In this document: positions 27,983-36,763 of the stretch, piece after piece
Position numbering within the stretch: position 1 is the stretch's first letter
Layout: each line of letters begins with the position of its first letter
NCBI GenBank assembly: GCA_937921865.1
Contig: CAKZWF010000061.1
Location: 1-64,000, forward strand
DNA: 64,000 nt
Direction of reading: 5' to 3'
DNA from: an uncultured Pseudomonadales bacterium
Lineage (GTDB): Bacteria; Pseudomonadota; Gammaproteobacteria; Pseudomonadales; Azotimanducaceae
Position numbers and translations under genes: made by a program
Notes under the pieces: model-generated
What the model was told of the DNA's origin: nothing
The model's input: the letters and a program-made list of their open reading frames with translations, nothing else
The model's database searches: none

Positions 27983-30900
27983 CTACCAGGTATCCACCTG
28001 GGGGCGCTTCTTGTGGTCACGCCGGGGCGCTGGCGGCACCGAACGTAACCCTGTGCTGATCCAGTGCCTGGACTCCGCGGGATCAATGACATCGTCGAGT
28101 TCGAAGTGTGACGCCATGTTGACCGCTTTGCCCCGTTCATACATTCCTGCCACCATTTTGTCGTAGCTGGCTTTGCGCTCTTCAGGGTCTTCAATTGCCT
28201 GCAGTTCTTTGCGGTAACCAAGTTTCACCGCGCCTTCCAGCCCCATTCCGCCAAACTCGCCCGTTGGCCAGGTGACACAGAACAGCGGTGCTTTGAAACT
28301 GCCGCCGGCCATGGCCTGAGCCCCCAGACCATAGCTTTTACGAATCACAATGGTCATCAGCGGTACATCGATGTTGGCGCCAACGACAAACATGCGCCCG
28401 GCATGCCGCACCAGTGCCGTCTTCTCGCTTTCCGGGCCGACCATGATCCCGGGACAATCCACCAGTGACAGAATAGGAATATCAAAAGCATCACACAGCT
28501 GCATGAATCGGGCGCCTTTGTCAGCACCATCTGAATCAATCGCTCCGGATAGATGACCAGGGTTGTTGGCAATGACACCCAGCGGTTTACCTTCCACGCG
28601 AATGAATGCGGTGATGATGCCAATACCCCAGTGTTCGCGCAGTTCAAGGACTGAGCCAACGTCCGCAATGCCCTCAATGACTTCGCGGATATCGTAGTAA
28701 CGCAATCGGTTCTCCGGGACCACAAAGCGCAGTTTCCGCGCATCCGGCGCTTCCCATTGCGCGACGTCACCCTGAAAGTAGGACAGGTACTGCTTCGCCA
28801 CCGCGACGGCTTCCACTTCATCTTTCACGGCGATGTCTACAACCCCGTTGGGTACCTGCACATCCATCGGCCCGACTTCTTCGGGTTTAAATATGCCGAG
28901 ACCGCCGCCTTCTATCATGGCCGGACCGCCAATACCGATGTTCGAACCTTCGGTCGCGATGATCACGTCACAACAGGCCAGCAGCACCGCGTTACCCGCG
29001 AAACATCTTCCGGTGGTGATGCCAACCATCGGTACCAGACCCGAAAGCCGGGCAAAGTAGGTAAACGCCCAGCAATCCAGGCCAGCCACACCGGATCCGT
29101 CAGTATCACCCGGTCGACCACCCCCCCCTTCCGCAAACAGCACCGTCGGCAATCTGAACTGCTCGGCAACTTCAAACAGGCGATCTTTCTTGGCGTGATT
29201 TTTCATACCCTGGGTACCCGCCAGCACCATGTAGTCATAAGACATGATCATGGCTCTCGACCGGTCATCAGCAAACAGGCTGCCATTAATATGACCAAGC
29301 CCGCAGACCATGCCATCACCTGTAGTGTTTTCGATCAGATCATCGATGCTGCGCCGGCGTCTTTGCCCTGCCAGCACAACCGATCCGTACTCCACAAAGG
29401 TTCCTTCGTCACACAGATCCGCGACGTTTTCCCGCGCCGTGCGGTGGCCTGTTTTACGACGTTTGGCAACAGCTTTGGGTCGATTCTCATCAAAGCCTGC
29501 CGCTTTGCGCGCAAAAGTTTCTGCCAGATCCGGCCGGATATGATCGAGATCAATTTCTTCACTTGCGCCAGTGTCTGCAACTGCCACTTCGCGCTCTTCC
29601 AGATAGATCAGCGGATGTCCTTCAAAGACGGTATCACCAGCAGAAACACCCAGGCGACTGACAACTCCGCTGGTTTCGGCAAGCACCACGTGTTCCATCT
29701 TCATGGCTTCCATCACCAGCACCTGCCTGCCGACCCAGACCTCATCGCCAGGTTGCACATCAAAACTCACCAGCGTGCCCTGCATAGGAGCCTTGATGGC
29801 GGTCATACCATCAGGCAGGGTTTCATCAACGAGGCTTAGCGCCTGCTTCTGTGCAATGCCACCGGCAGCACCACTTTTACCATGATCCAGAACGGCTAGA
29901 GGGTCTGCGGCATCTACACGAGCACCGGCCAGCGCCGAACCTTCCGGTTGTGTTGACGTCCCAGGCGAGCGGCCGCCGGCAAAACGTTCCGGATGATATT
30001 CAGACGCTGCCAGTTCACCGAGATGGTCGTCGACAAAGCCGGTGTAGACTTCGTTATTCTGAAACGCCGGGTTACACAGCAGATTCTTCAGAAACCCCAG
30101 ATTGGTCGGAACGCCGTCGATGCGGAACTCGCAGAGCGTGCGATAAGCACGGTTCACTGCCGCTGGGTAGCTTGGCGAAGCGCTGTGCACGATCAACTTG
30201 GCCAGCAATGAATCGAAGCTTGGATTCACACTGTAACCGCTGTAGCCATAGGTATCGGTGCGAACACCCGGACCATTGGGTACTTCGAAAGCACTCAGGG
30301 TGCCACCGCCGGGTTTGGTACTACCATCTGCGCCCATCGTCTCCATGTTGATCCGCATCTGTATCGCGTAACCGCGTGGCAACGGAATGTCCGCCTGGGT
30401 CAGGGCAAGCTGTTCCAGGGTATGTCCCGCCGCAACTTCCAGCTGGGCGCGCACCAGATCGATACCAACTGTTTCTTCAGTGACCGTGTGCTCAACCTGG
30501 AGTCGCGCGTTGGCTTCGATGAAGCAGAAGTGTTCATTGTCAGCGGCCAAAAGAAATTCAATTGTGCCCAGACCCCGGTAGTTCAGTGCTGAAGCAAGTT
30601 TCACTGCAGCCGTGCACATCTGATCGCGCACTGTGTGTTCAAGCGTCGGGCTCGGCGCGATCTCGACAATCTTCTGGTGGCGCCGCTGTATGCTGCATTC
30701 CCGCTCCCACAGATGGGTCACCGCACCGCTGCCATCACCCAGGATCTGTATTTCCACATGGCGCGCTCTCGGCAGATATTCCTCCACATAAACGTCGCCG
30801 TTACCGAAGGCTGCCAGCGCTTCCGATGACGCACGGTTGAAAGCTTCTTCCAGTTCAGCGGCATCAGCAACAACCCGCATACCCCGGCCGCCGCCACCGG

Positions 30901-31378
30901 CTAGCGCTTTGATCACCATGTTCGAACCCGGTGGCAGTTCAGCAAAAAAACTTCGCGCAGCTTCCAGCGCAACAACATCAGAACTGCCGGCCACAACCGG
31001 AACGCCACAATCAGCGGCAAGCCGCCGCGCCTGAACCTTGTTGCCAAACCTCTGCAGCGTTTCGCTATCGGGACCGACAAAGATCAGACCGGCGGCGACC
31101 ACGGCGGCGGCAAAGTCTGCGTTTTCACTGAGAAAACCGTATCCGGGATGGACCGCGTCTGCTCCCGAGCGCTGCGCGGCTGCGACAACACCGGCAATAT
31201 CCAGGTAAGCTCGGGCACCACGACCGTCCAGCGCGACGGCTTCATCCGCTTTGCGCACATGCAGTGCGTCCGCATCGTCTTCGGAAAACACCGCAATACT
31301 GGCGATTCCGAGTTCCCCGGCTGCCCGAGCTATCCGAATAGCAATTTCGCCACGGTTGGCAATCAACAGTCTTTTCAT
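27983..31378 (-). CDS. Single-chain acyl-CoA carboxylase (biotin carboxylase-BCCP-carboxyltransferase fusion)
   Basis: 1131 residues from ATG 31378; the frame is open to GTG 31402 but KRLLIANRGEIAIRI is the family's natural N terminus. Residues about 1-445 are biotin carboxylase (HPGYGFLSENADFA, GGGGRGMRV, RRHQKIVEIAP). About 525-600 is the biotinyl domain with EAMKMEH, lysine K560. About 610-1131 holds both carboxyltransferase halves (GITTGRCFAGNAVLLACCDVI; then RKSYGLGAQAMAGGSF). This one-polypeptide architecture is known from the long-chain acyl-CoA carboxylases of Mycobacterium and Rhodopseudomonas (LCC), which act on long- and shorter-chain acyl-CoAs. It is distinct from the two-subunit enzyme 3.7 kb away. 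Substrate is inferred only by architecture. A palindrome ATCGATCGAT lies upstream at 31417-31426. Confidence 0.92.
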   Translation of the reverse strand: MKRLLIANRGEIAIRIARAAGELGIASIAVFSEDDADALHVRKADEAVALDGRGARAYLDIAGVVAAAQRSGADAVHPGYGFLSENADFAAAVVAAGLIFVGPDSETLQRFGNKVQARRLAADCGVPVVAGSSDVVALEAARSFFAELPPGSNMVIKALAGGGGRGMRVVADAAELEEAFNRASSEALAAFGNGDVYVEEYLPRARHVEIQILGDGSGAVTHLWERECSIQRRHQKIVEIAPSPTLEHTVRDQMCTAAVKLASALNYRGLGTIEFLLAADNEHFCFIEANARLQVEHTVTEETVGIDLVRAQLEVAAGHTLEQLALTQADIPLPRGYAIQMRINMETMGADGSTKPGGGTLSAFEVPNGPGVRTDTYGYSGYSVNPSFDSLLAKLIVHSASPSYPAAVNRAYRTLCEFRIDGVPTNLGFLKNLLCNPAFQNNEVYTGFVDDHLGELAASEYHPERFAGGRSPGTSTQPEGSALAGARVDAADPLAVLDHGKSGAAGGIAQKQALSLVDETLPDGMTAIKAPMQGTLVSFDVQPGDEVWVGRQVLVMEAMKMEHVVLAETSGVVSRLGVSAGDTVFEGHPLIYLEEREVAVADTGASEEIDLDHIRPDLAETFARKAAGFDENRPKAVAKRRKTGHRTARENVADLCDEGTFVEYGSVVLAGQRRRRSIDDLIENTTGDGMVCGLGHINGSLFADDRSRAMIMSYDYMVLAGTQGMKNHAKKDRLFEVAEQFRLPTVLFAEGGGGRPGDTDGSGVAGLDCWAFTYFARLSGLVPMVGITTGRCFAGNAVLLACCDVIIATEGSNIGIGGPAMIEGGGLGIFKPEEVGPMDVQVPNGVVDIAVKDEVEAVAVAKQYLSYFQGDVAQWEAPDARKLRFVVPENRLRYYDIREVIEGIADVGSVLELREHWGIGIITAFIRVEGKPLGVIANNPGHLSGAIDSDGADKGARFMQLCDAFDIPILSLVDCPGIMVGPESEKTALVRHAGRMFVVGANIDVPLMTIVIRKSYGLGAQAMAGGSFKAPLFCVTWPTGEFGGMGLEGAVKLGYRKELQAIEDPEERKASYDKMVAGMYERGKAVNMASHFELDDVIDPAESRHWISTGLRSVPPAPRRDHKKRPQVDTW

Positions 31379-31535
31379 TTTTCTATCTCTTGGTGTCTTC
31401 ACACGATCGAACCGTTATCGATCGATTCTTATCTATAGAGTCGGTCCCACTCCCCAGCGGGCCGATATGTTTATCACGCCTCGCCGACAAACAACAAGAT
31501 TTAGCGAAGGCGGTGCTCGCTTGTCTGCGAAAGCC

Positions 31536-34500
31536 TCAAGGCGGTGTGCTGGCTGGCCCCTGTTGCCACCACCACTGTGGAGGCAACGGCACCGGCTCCG
31601 GCCAGATTTTGTTCAGTGACTCAGCAACGAACACTTCACCGTTTTTCACCACGTAGTCGATTGCCGCTGAGTGGCGGATGTCTTCCATCGGGTCTTTCGC
31701 CAGAATCACAAGATCCGCCAGCTTGCCAGCAGACACCGTGCCGATATCCTGCGCTACTCCGATAATTTCTGCGCCATGCCGCGTCGCTGCGGTCAGAGCC
31801 TCAAGCGGCGACAGCCCGCCACTGGCCAGCGCCCACAACTCCCAGTGATAGCCCAGCCCCTGCAGCTGTCCGTGAGCACCAACACCCACCCGCCCGCCGG
31901 CCCGAATGATTTTCGCGGCCTGAGCCGCCAGTTTCGGAAAGACAAATTCTTCTTCTAAAAACCACTGGGTCCGCAGGGTTCTCGACGCGATGGCATTAGC
32001 CGGCGTGAAACGCCTCAATTTCGGATCCCGATAGGGGTTTTCTCTGGTGTAGAAGTAGTTTTCCGCGAAGGGACCACCAAAGTTCACCAGCAGCGTGGGC
32101 GTATAGCTGATGCCCGATTGTGCAATCAACTCGACCGTGTCCTTGTAAAGATCCAGCACGGGAAAGTTGTGCTCGTTGCCGCTGAAGCCATCAATTGCGT
32201 GGGTCATGTTCATCATCATATCCAGGCCACCTTCGGTGGTCGGCATTAACTGCAGCTTTGCCGCCGCCTGCACCAGCCACTGGCGCTGTTCGCGGTTCCC
32301 GGCAAGATAGGCTTTCAGATTGTGCACGCCATAATGATCGCGATACCGGCGCAGCACCGCTTCGGCATGCTCTGCAGACCGGAAGTTGTTATTGCTGAAC
32401 ACCCCAGGGCCGGTAGACAAAGCCCGCGGACCGATCATCAGCCCTGCATCAATCAGGTCTTCGTAGGCCAGAATGTCCGTAGTACTCGGCTGGACGTCGA
32501 GACCGGTGGTAACCCCGTAGGCAAGATTGGCAAGAAACGCCCAGTTACTGGTGTCGAGGATACGGCGCAGAGGGCGAAAATGGGCGTGCGTGTCGACGTA
32601 ACCCGGGAGAATAAAGCGGCCGCTCATATCCAGCCGCTCAGCGCCTTCAGGCACCTGGACTTCGTCCGCCGGGCCTACCGCAACAATACGATCATTTTCG
32701 ATCAGTACGATGCCATCGGTAATTCGTGTCGAGTCGGCTTCCATCGGCAGAATCGTTGCTCCGGTCAAAGCCAGCAGACCCTCGGGTTCATAACGCGGCA
32801 GATAGACGTTAACAGTCCGGGAAACGACCCCCTGTTCGGCTTCCAGCAGCGGCTCAGCAGCATCCGCCGGGGGCTGCGATTGCTCGGGACCACCTGATGC
32901 GGCGGCTTCTTCTGTCTGAGACGCAAAACTGATGCTGGCCAGTTCGCGCTGGTAGGTCTGATTCCCCACCGACCAGAAAGCATGATCACTGTCGGACCAG
33001 CTGAAGAAGTCCGCGCCAACATCGGTGAGGCGTTTGAGCGGGACCGAAGGCGATTCCAGGTTGATCTCAACGTTGTGCAGATGGATGTTAAGGAGCCTGG
33101 CCACATAGAGCTGATTGGCGTGGCTGATCAGCGCGTGGCGCCCGTCCGGAGCGATCCTGATGTCCTGCGCGTAGACGTTTTCTTCGGCGAAGTAGATGCC
33201 GGGGCCTTTGGCAGCAATATGCTGACGTCGATCGGTTCCATCGTAACGAACAGATACCAGACCGGCAGTACTGGTACTGAACTGGCTCCCGCTTGCATAA
33301 AGGTAAATTCGATCATCTTCCGGGCCGAAATGCGGCCGACCGTGTCCACGTGCGGGCAGGATGGTCTGAGCACTTCCACCCTTGGCCTGAAACCAGACCA
33401 GATCCGAACCCAGAACCGGGCCAAAGTCTGACTCACGGTACAGCCGGTCATAGCTGCCCGCGCGCAAAGCAACAATCCGCTTGCCGTCCGGTGACCAGGC
33501 CGGGTCAGAGTAGAACGCTTTACGTTGCGAAACCTGTCGCGGCGCTGATCGTCCGTGCACGCGCATCCGCCACACCTGGCCACCGCTCACACTCCAGTCG
33601 ACAAACGCGATTTCCCGGCTGTCCGGCGACCAGGTGGGATGGAAAGCTGACATCCCGGGCGGCGAAATTGCGCTGGATTCTCGGCTGTTCCGATCAAACA
33701 CGTAGAGACGGGTAAAAGCAGAAAACGCTATGTAACGGCCATCCGGCGAAGCCACCGGCCCCATCAGTAACCGAGCTTTCACCGGTCCCAATCCAAGCCG
33801 ATAGGGAAAATACAGGTGGGGGCCGAGTTCCTGTTCGATCGATGCCGTGAACGGGATGTCACTGACCGTGCGATCTGCCAGCGACACTTCTCGAATACCT
33901 CCGCCTTCGGTGTAAATCACCGACTCGCCATCTGGCGCAAACGCGTAGCCCGGCAGCAGATCCCGGGTGAAACGACTTTCCTGTTCGTCGTGCTGAACCG
34001 GATACACCAGCCAGTCGTCTTCCCCGGTGCGCAGATCCCGGACACGCAATCCGGTGCGGTGTTCATAGCGGGTGCCGTAGACCAGCAGATTTCCGTCCGG
34101 CGAAAGCTGAGGACGGAACGCGCTGCCCTGTGCCTGAGTGAGAATATCTTCCGTGCCCAGGCTCAAATCACGCCGGGCAATCTGCCAGGCTGGCAGCGTC
34201 ATGTTATAGGCGAAGCCCCCGGACTTGCGGGCGTAGTAGAGATAGCGCCCGTCCGGCGAATAGACTGCACCGAGCGAATTGCTGCGTTTGGAAGCCGGTG
34301 TCGAAGCAGACGCTTTCGCTTTGGTGATCTGCAGACCGTCGCCACCGTCGAGATGATAGGCCCACAGCTCAAACGTCCGCAGGCCCCAGGATGATCTGGC
34401 AACAATCAGATGGCTGCCATCCGGTGACCAGGCGGGAGACGCCAGTTCGGAGTGTTTCCCTGCGCTTGCCAGTTTGGTGGCTTCGCCACCTGCTGCAGGC

Positions 34501-34895
34501 ACGGTCCACAGACCATAGGCACCGTCACGATCGCTGACGAAAGCAATAGTCGAGCCATCGGGAGAAAACCGAGGTTGGCTGTCATAACCCATCCCGGAGG
34601 TGATTGCCCGGGCCCGACCACCCGTTCGCGGCAGAAGATAAAGATCGCCGAGAATTTCCAGTACCAGAGTCTGCCCGTCTGCAGCAATGTCGAGCGACAG
34701 CCAGGTGGCTTCAGTGGTTTCAAAACTGATGGTGCGGGTTGGCTGCAGCGGCAGTTCTTCGGAAACTACACCTGCAGCCGGGACCGCTTTATTCGCCGCC
34801 ACGGCTTTTTTCTTCGCCGCCACGGCGTTTTCAGCCGCCACGGCGTTGCTCAGCACACACCAAACAGTCAGCAGCAGACTGACGAACTGCTTCAT
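31536..34895 (-). CDS. Exported TolB-type beta-propeller / amidohydrolase fusion
   Basis: 1119 residues from ATG 34895, which has AGGG eight bases upstream. A Sec signal peptide (KQFVSLLLTVWCVLSNAVAA) is followed by a short (K/E)NAVAA repeat coded by 3 copies of GCCGCCACGGC. Residues about 60-680 contain repeated PD40/WD40-like blades (FSPDGSTIAFVSDRDG, WSPDG, SPDGRYIAF and others) as in TolB and tricorn. About 740-1119 is a metal-dependent amidohydrolase with GYVDTHAHFRP (HxH), later GAHGQLQGLGYHWE and GKLADLVILAKDP. Probably periplasmic; related proteins are annotated as imidazolonepropionase-like or prolidase-like, but the scissile bond is unknown. It is 73 bases from, and divergent to, the DAHP synthase gene. 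Confidence 0.93.
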   Translation of the reverse strand: MKQFVSLLLTVWCVLSNAVAAENAVAAKKKAVAANKAVPAAGVVSEELPLQPTRTISFETTEATWLSLDIAADGQTLVLEILGDLYLLPRTGGRARAITSGMGYDSQPRFSPDGSTIAFVSDRDGAYGLWTVPAAGGEATKLASAGKHSELASPAWSPDGSHLIVARSSWGLRTFELWAYHLDGGDGLQITKAKASASTPASKRSNSLGAVYSPDGRYLYYARKSGGFAYNMTLPAWQIARRDLSLGTEDILTQAQGSAFRPQLSPDGNLLVYGTRYEHRTGLRVRDLRTGEDDWLVYPVQHDEQESRFTRDLLPGYAFAPDGESVIYTEGGGIREVSLADRTVSDIPFTASIEQELGPHLYFPYRLGLGPVKARLLMGPVASPDGRYIAFSAFTRLYVFDRNSRESSAISPPGMSAFHPTWSPDSREIAFVDWSVSGGQVWRMRVHGRSAPRQVSQRKAFYSDPAWSPDGKRIVALRAGSYDRLYRESDFGPVLGSDLVWFQAKGGSAQTILPARGHGRPHFGPEDDRIYLYASGSQFSTSTAGLVSVRYDGTDRRQHIAAKGPGIYFAEENVYAQDIRIAPDGRHALISHANQLYVARLLNIHLHNVEINLESPSVPLKRLTDVGADFFSWSDSDHAFWSVGNQTYQRELASISFASQTEEAAASGGPEQSQPPADAAEPLLEAEQGVVSRTVNVYLPRYEPEGLLALTGATILPMEADSTRITDGIVLIENDRIVAVGPADEVQVPEGAERLDMSGRFILPGYVDTHAHFRPLRRILDTSNWAFLANLAYGVTTGLDVQPSTTDILAYEDLIDAGLMIGPRALSTGPGVFSNNNFRSAEHAEAVLRRYRDHYGVHNLKAYLAGNREQRQWLVQAAAKLQLMPTTEGGLDMMMNMTHAIDGFSGNEHNFPVLDLYKDTVELIAQSGISYTPTLLVNFGGPFAENYFYTRENPYRDPKLRRFTPANAIASRTLRTQWFLEEEFVFPKLAAQAAKIIRAGGRVGVGAHGQLQGLGYHWELWALASGGLSPLEALTAATRHGAEIIGVAQDIGTVSAGKLADLVILAKDPMEDIRHSAAIDYVVKNGEVFVAESLNKIWPEPVPLPPQWWWQQGPASTPP

Positions 34896-34998
34896 TGGGG
34901 TACCCTGCACACAAAAGTTCAACATTCTCGGGTGCAGGACCTATCCGCGCAACCGCGAAACTGAGTAGCATAGCGCTCCCGCCAGCAAGACCCCGAAC

Positions 34999-36030
34999 AT
35001 GCGCACAGACAACCTTCGCATCACCCGCACTCATCCACTGATCTCCCCGGCAGTACTCGAAGAGGACCTGCCGATGGACGAGGACGGTGCCGCCTTTGTC
35101 GACCAGTCCCGCGAGACCATCAAACACATCTTTGCTGGAACCGACCCGCGTCTGCTCGTGATTGTTGGGCCCTGCTCCATCCATGATCCGCAGGCTGCGG
35201 TGGATTACGCCGGCCGCCTGGCAACGCTGGCTGCAGATGTCAGTGACCGGCTGTTCTGCGTGATGCGGGTATATTTCGAAAAGCCGCGCACTGTGGTCGG
35301 GTGGAAAGGTCTGATCAATGACCCGGATCTTGATGGCAGCTATCGGATCAACCGTGGCCTCAGACTGGCCCGGCAGTTACTGCTGGATATCACCGCAGCC
35401 GGCCTGCCTGCGGCGACAGAGTTTCTGGACACGACCTTTGGTCAGTTTTATACCGATCTGATCAGTTGGGGGGCGATCGGAGCCAGAACAGTTGAAAGCC
35501 AGATCCATCGGGAGCTCGCCTCCGGTCTGTCCATGCCGGTTGGGATCAAAAACCGGACGGATGGCGACGTTCAGGTGGCCATTGACGCCATCCGTGCCGC
35601 TGCCCATAAGCATCTGTTCCCATCACTGACCAAAGAGGGCGCGCCAGCGATCCTGGAAACCAACGGCAACCCGGATTGTCACCTGGTGTTGCGCGGCGGC
35701 CAGCAGGGTCCGAACTGCGATCAGGCCAGCATTGAAGCGGCGCAATCGCAACTTGCGTCAGCCGGTGTGGATACCGGGCTGATCATCGACTGCTCCCATG
35801 CCAACAGTTTGAAGCAGCCGGAGCGGCAACTTGAAGTCGCCAGATCTGTGGTGGAGTTGCGACGCCAGGGTAATCACGCTATTCGGGGAATCATGCTGGA
35901 AAGCCATCTGATCGCGGGGCGTCAGAACCTGGGTGCTGAGTTAACCTACGGTCAGTCCATTACCGATGGCTGTCTGGGCTTCGATGAGACGCGAGCGCTG
36001 CTGGAAGAACTCGCCGCCGCGAGTGAGTAA
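34999..36030 (+). CDS. 3-deoxy-7-phosphoheptulonate (DAHP) synthase, class I (AroFGH type)
   Basis: 343 residues. It condenses phosphoenolpyruvate and erythrose 4-phosphate in the first step of the shikimate pathway. Family signatures are VGPCSIHDPQAA (about 56-67), MRVYFEKPRTVVGWKGLINDP (in two parts, about 90-110) with metal Cys in GPCS, and a C-terminal GIMLESHL and YGQSITDGCLGF. The length and N-terminal extension match the E. coli AroF/AroG/AroH group. I cannot say which aromatic amino acid inhibits it, so no symbol is given. No leader peptide or attenuator is visible in the 70-base upstream gap. Monocistronic; an unusual tandem repeat begins right after the stop. Confidence 0.96.
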   Translation: MRTDNLRITRTHPLISPAVLEEDLPMDEDGAAFVDQSRETIKHIFAGTDPRLLVIVGPCSIHDPQAAVDYAGRLATLAADVSDRLFCVMRVYFEKPRTVVGWKGLINDPDLDGSYRINRGLRLARQLLLDITAAGLPAATEFLDTTFGQFYTDLISWGAIGARTVESQIHRELASGLSMPVGIKNRTDGDVQVAIDAIRAAAHKHLFPSLTKEGAPAILETNGNPDCHLVLRGGQQGPNCDQASIEAAQSQLASAGVDTGLIIDCSHANSLKQPERQLEVARSVVELRRQGNHAIRGIMLESHLIAGRQNLGAELTYGQSITDGCLGFDETRALLEELAAASE

Positions 36031-36138
36031 CCGCCCGGGGCGACTATAAAACCGCCCGGGGCGACTATAAACTTGCCGGGGCGACTAAAAAAATGACGGG
36101 GCGACTAGACGGGGCGACTAAAAGGACGGGGATGGCTA
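36031..36138. repeat. Degenerate tandem repeat of GGGGCGACTA units
   Basis: Five exact copies of GGGGCGACTA start at 36037, 36058, 36078, 36098 and 36111 (spacing 21, 20, 20, 13), with a decayed sixth near 36128. The first two full 21-base units, CCGCCCGGGGCGACTATAAA-like, are nearly identical. The array fills the gap between convergent genes. It has no coding potential and no dyad strong enough for a terminator. Confidence 0.85.
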
Positions 36139-36190
36139 ACTGAAAGAGCCGGCTGGCCTGCCTTAAGACCATCCGCCAGCCAATATACTG

Positions 36191-36730
36191 TCAGCCGAGT
36201 TGATAGCGCAGCATTACCCGGCTGCCATCCGCCAGACCTTTTCGGAACCTGGCCCCCCAGACAATCCATTCCAGAGAATATTTGTCGCCAAACTGCTCCA
36301 GCACCTGCGCCTGGCGAGAAGCATCCAGGATCTGGTCGCCAACCACGTCTACTGACGGAAGCACTTTGTAACGGGCGTCAGAATTCCACACCCCGACATC
36401 ACCAATCCAGATGCGAGCCCGGTTCAGACCAGCGCCAATCGCGCGAGCACGCCAGGCGTCACTGGCAGTGACCACGAAAATTTCTCCCTGATGATGGGTA
36501 AACCAGACCTCTGCCTGACAGGCACTTTCGGCGCCATCATTTTTCAGCGGGGTGAGGTAGATGACAGCCGTTTCGTCAATGGTATAAGGCAGCTTTGCAG
36601 CGGAGGCTGATAGCGCTGCGGCTGCTGAAGAAGACGCGGCTGCTGAAGAAGACGCGGCGCCACGAGCCATAGTCGGCAGCACTGCCAGCGAAGTCGCCAT
36701 CGCTGCTTTGAGTATTTTCCGTCGATTCAT
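36191..36730 (-). CDS. Tat-exported hypothetical protein, possible split-barrel fold
   Basis: 179 residues from ATG 36730, with AGAAGG nine bases upstream; ATG 36748 is less well placed. NRRKILKAAMATSLAVLPTMARGA is a twin-arginine-like signal (written across two hydrophobic runs). Next is a low-complexity linker (ASSSAA twice) coded by two exact 18-bp repeats at 36620-36655. The body has VWFTHHQGEIFVVTASDAW (about 82-100) then ARIWIGDVG and a terminal MLRYQLG. This pattern loosely resembles FMN/F420 split-barrel oxidoreductases (PPOX or DUF2255-like). That fold guess is weak. It is 33 bases downstream of the fumarase gene on the same strand, so possibly cotranscribed. Confidence 0.75.
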   Translation of the reverse strand: MNRRKILKAAMATSLAVLPTMARGAASSSAAASSSAAAALSASAAKLPYTIDETAVIYLTPLKNDGAESACQAEVWFTHHQGEIFVVTASDAWRARAIGAGLNRARIWIGDVGVWNSDARYKVLPSVDVVGDQILDASRQAQVLEQFGDKYSLEWIVWGARFRKGLADGSRVMLRYQLG

Positions 36731-36763
36731 CAGGAATGGCCTTCTCATGTTTGACGTCCGGCT

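Noticed and set aside
28757-29839. 360-codon plus-strand frame within the single-chain carboxylase
   Set aside because: Antisense to conserved carboxyltransferase sequence; no binding site.
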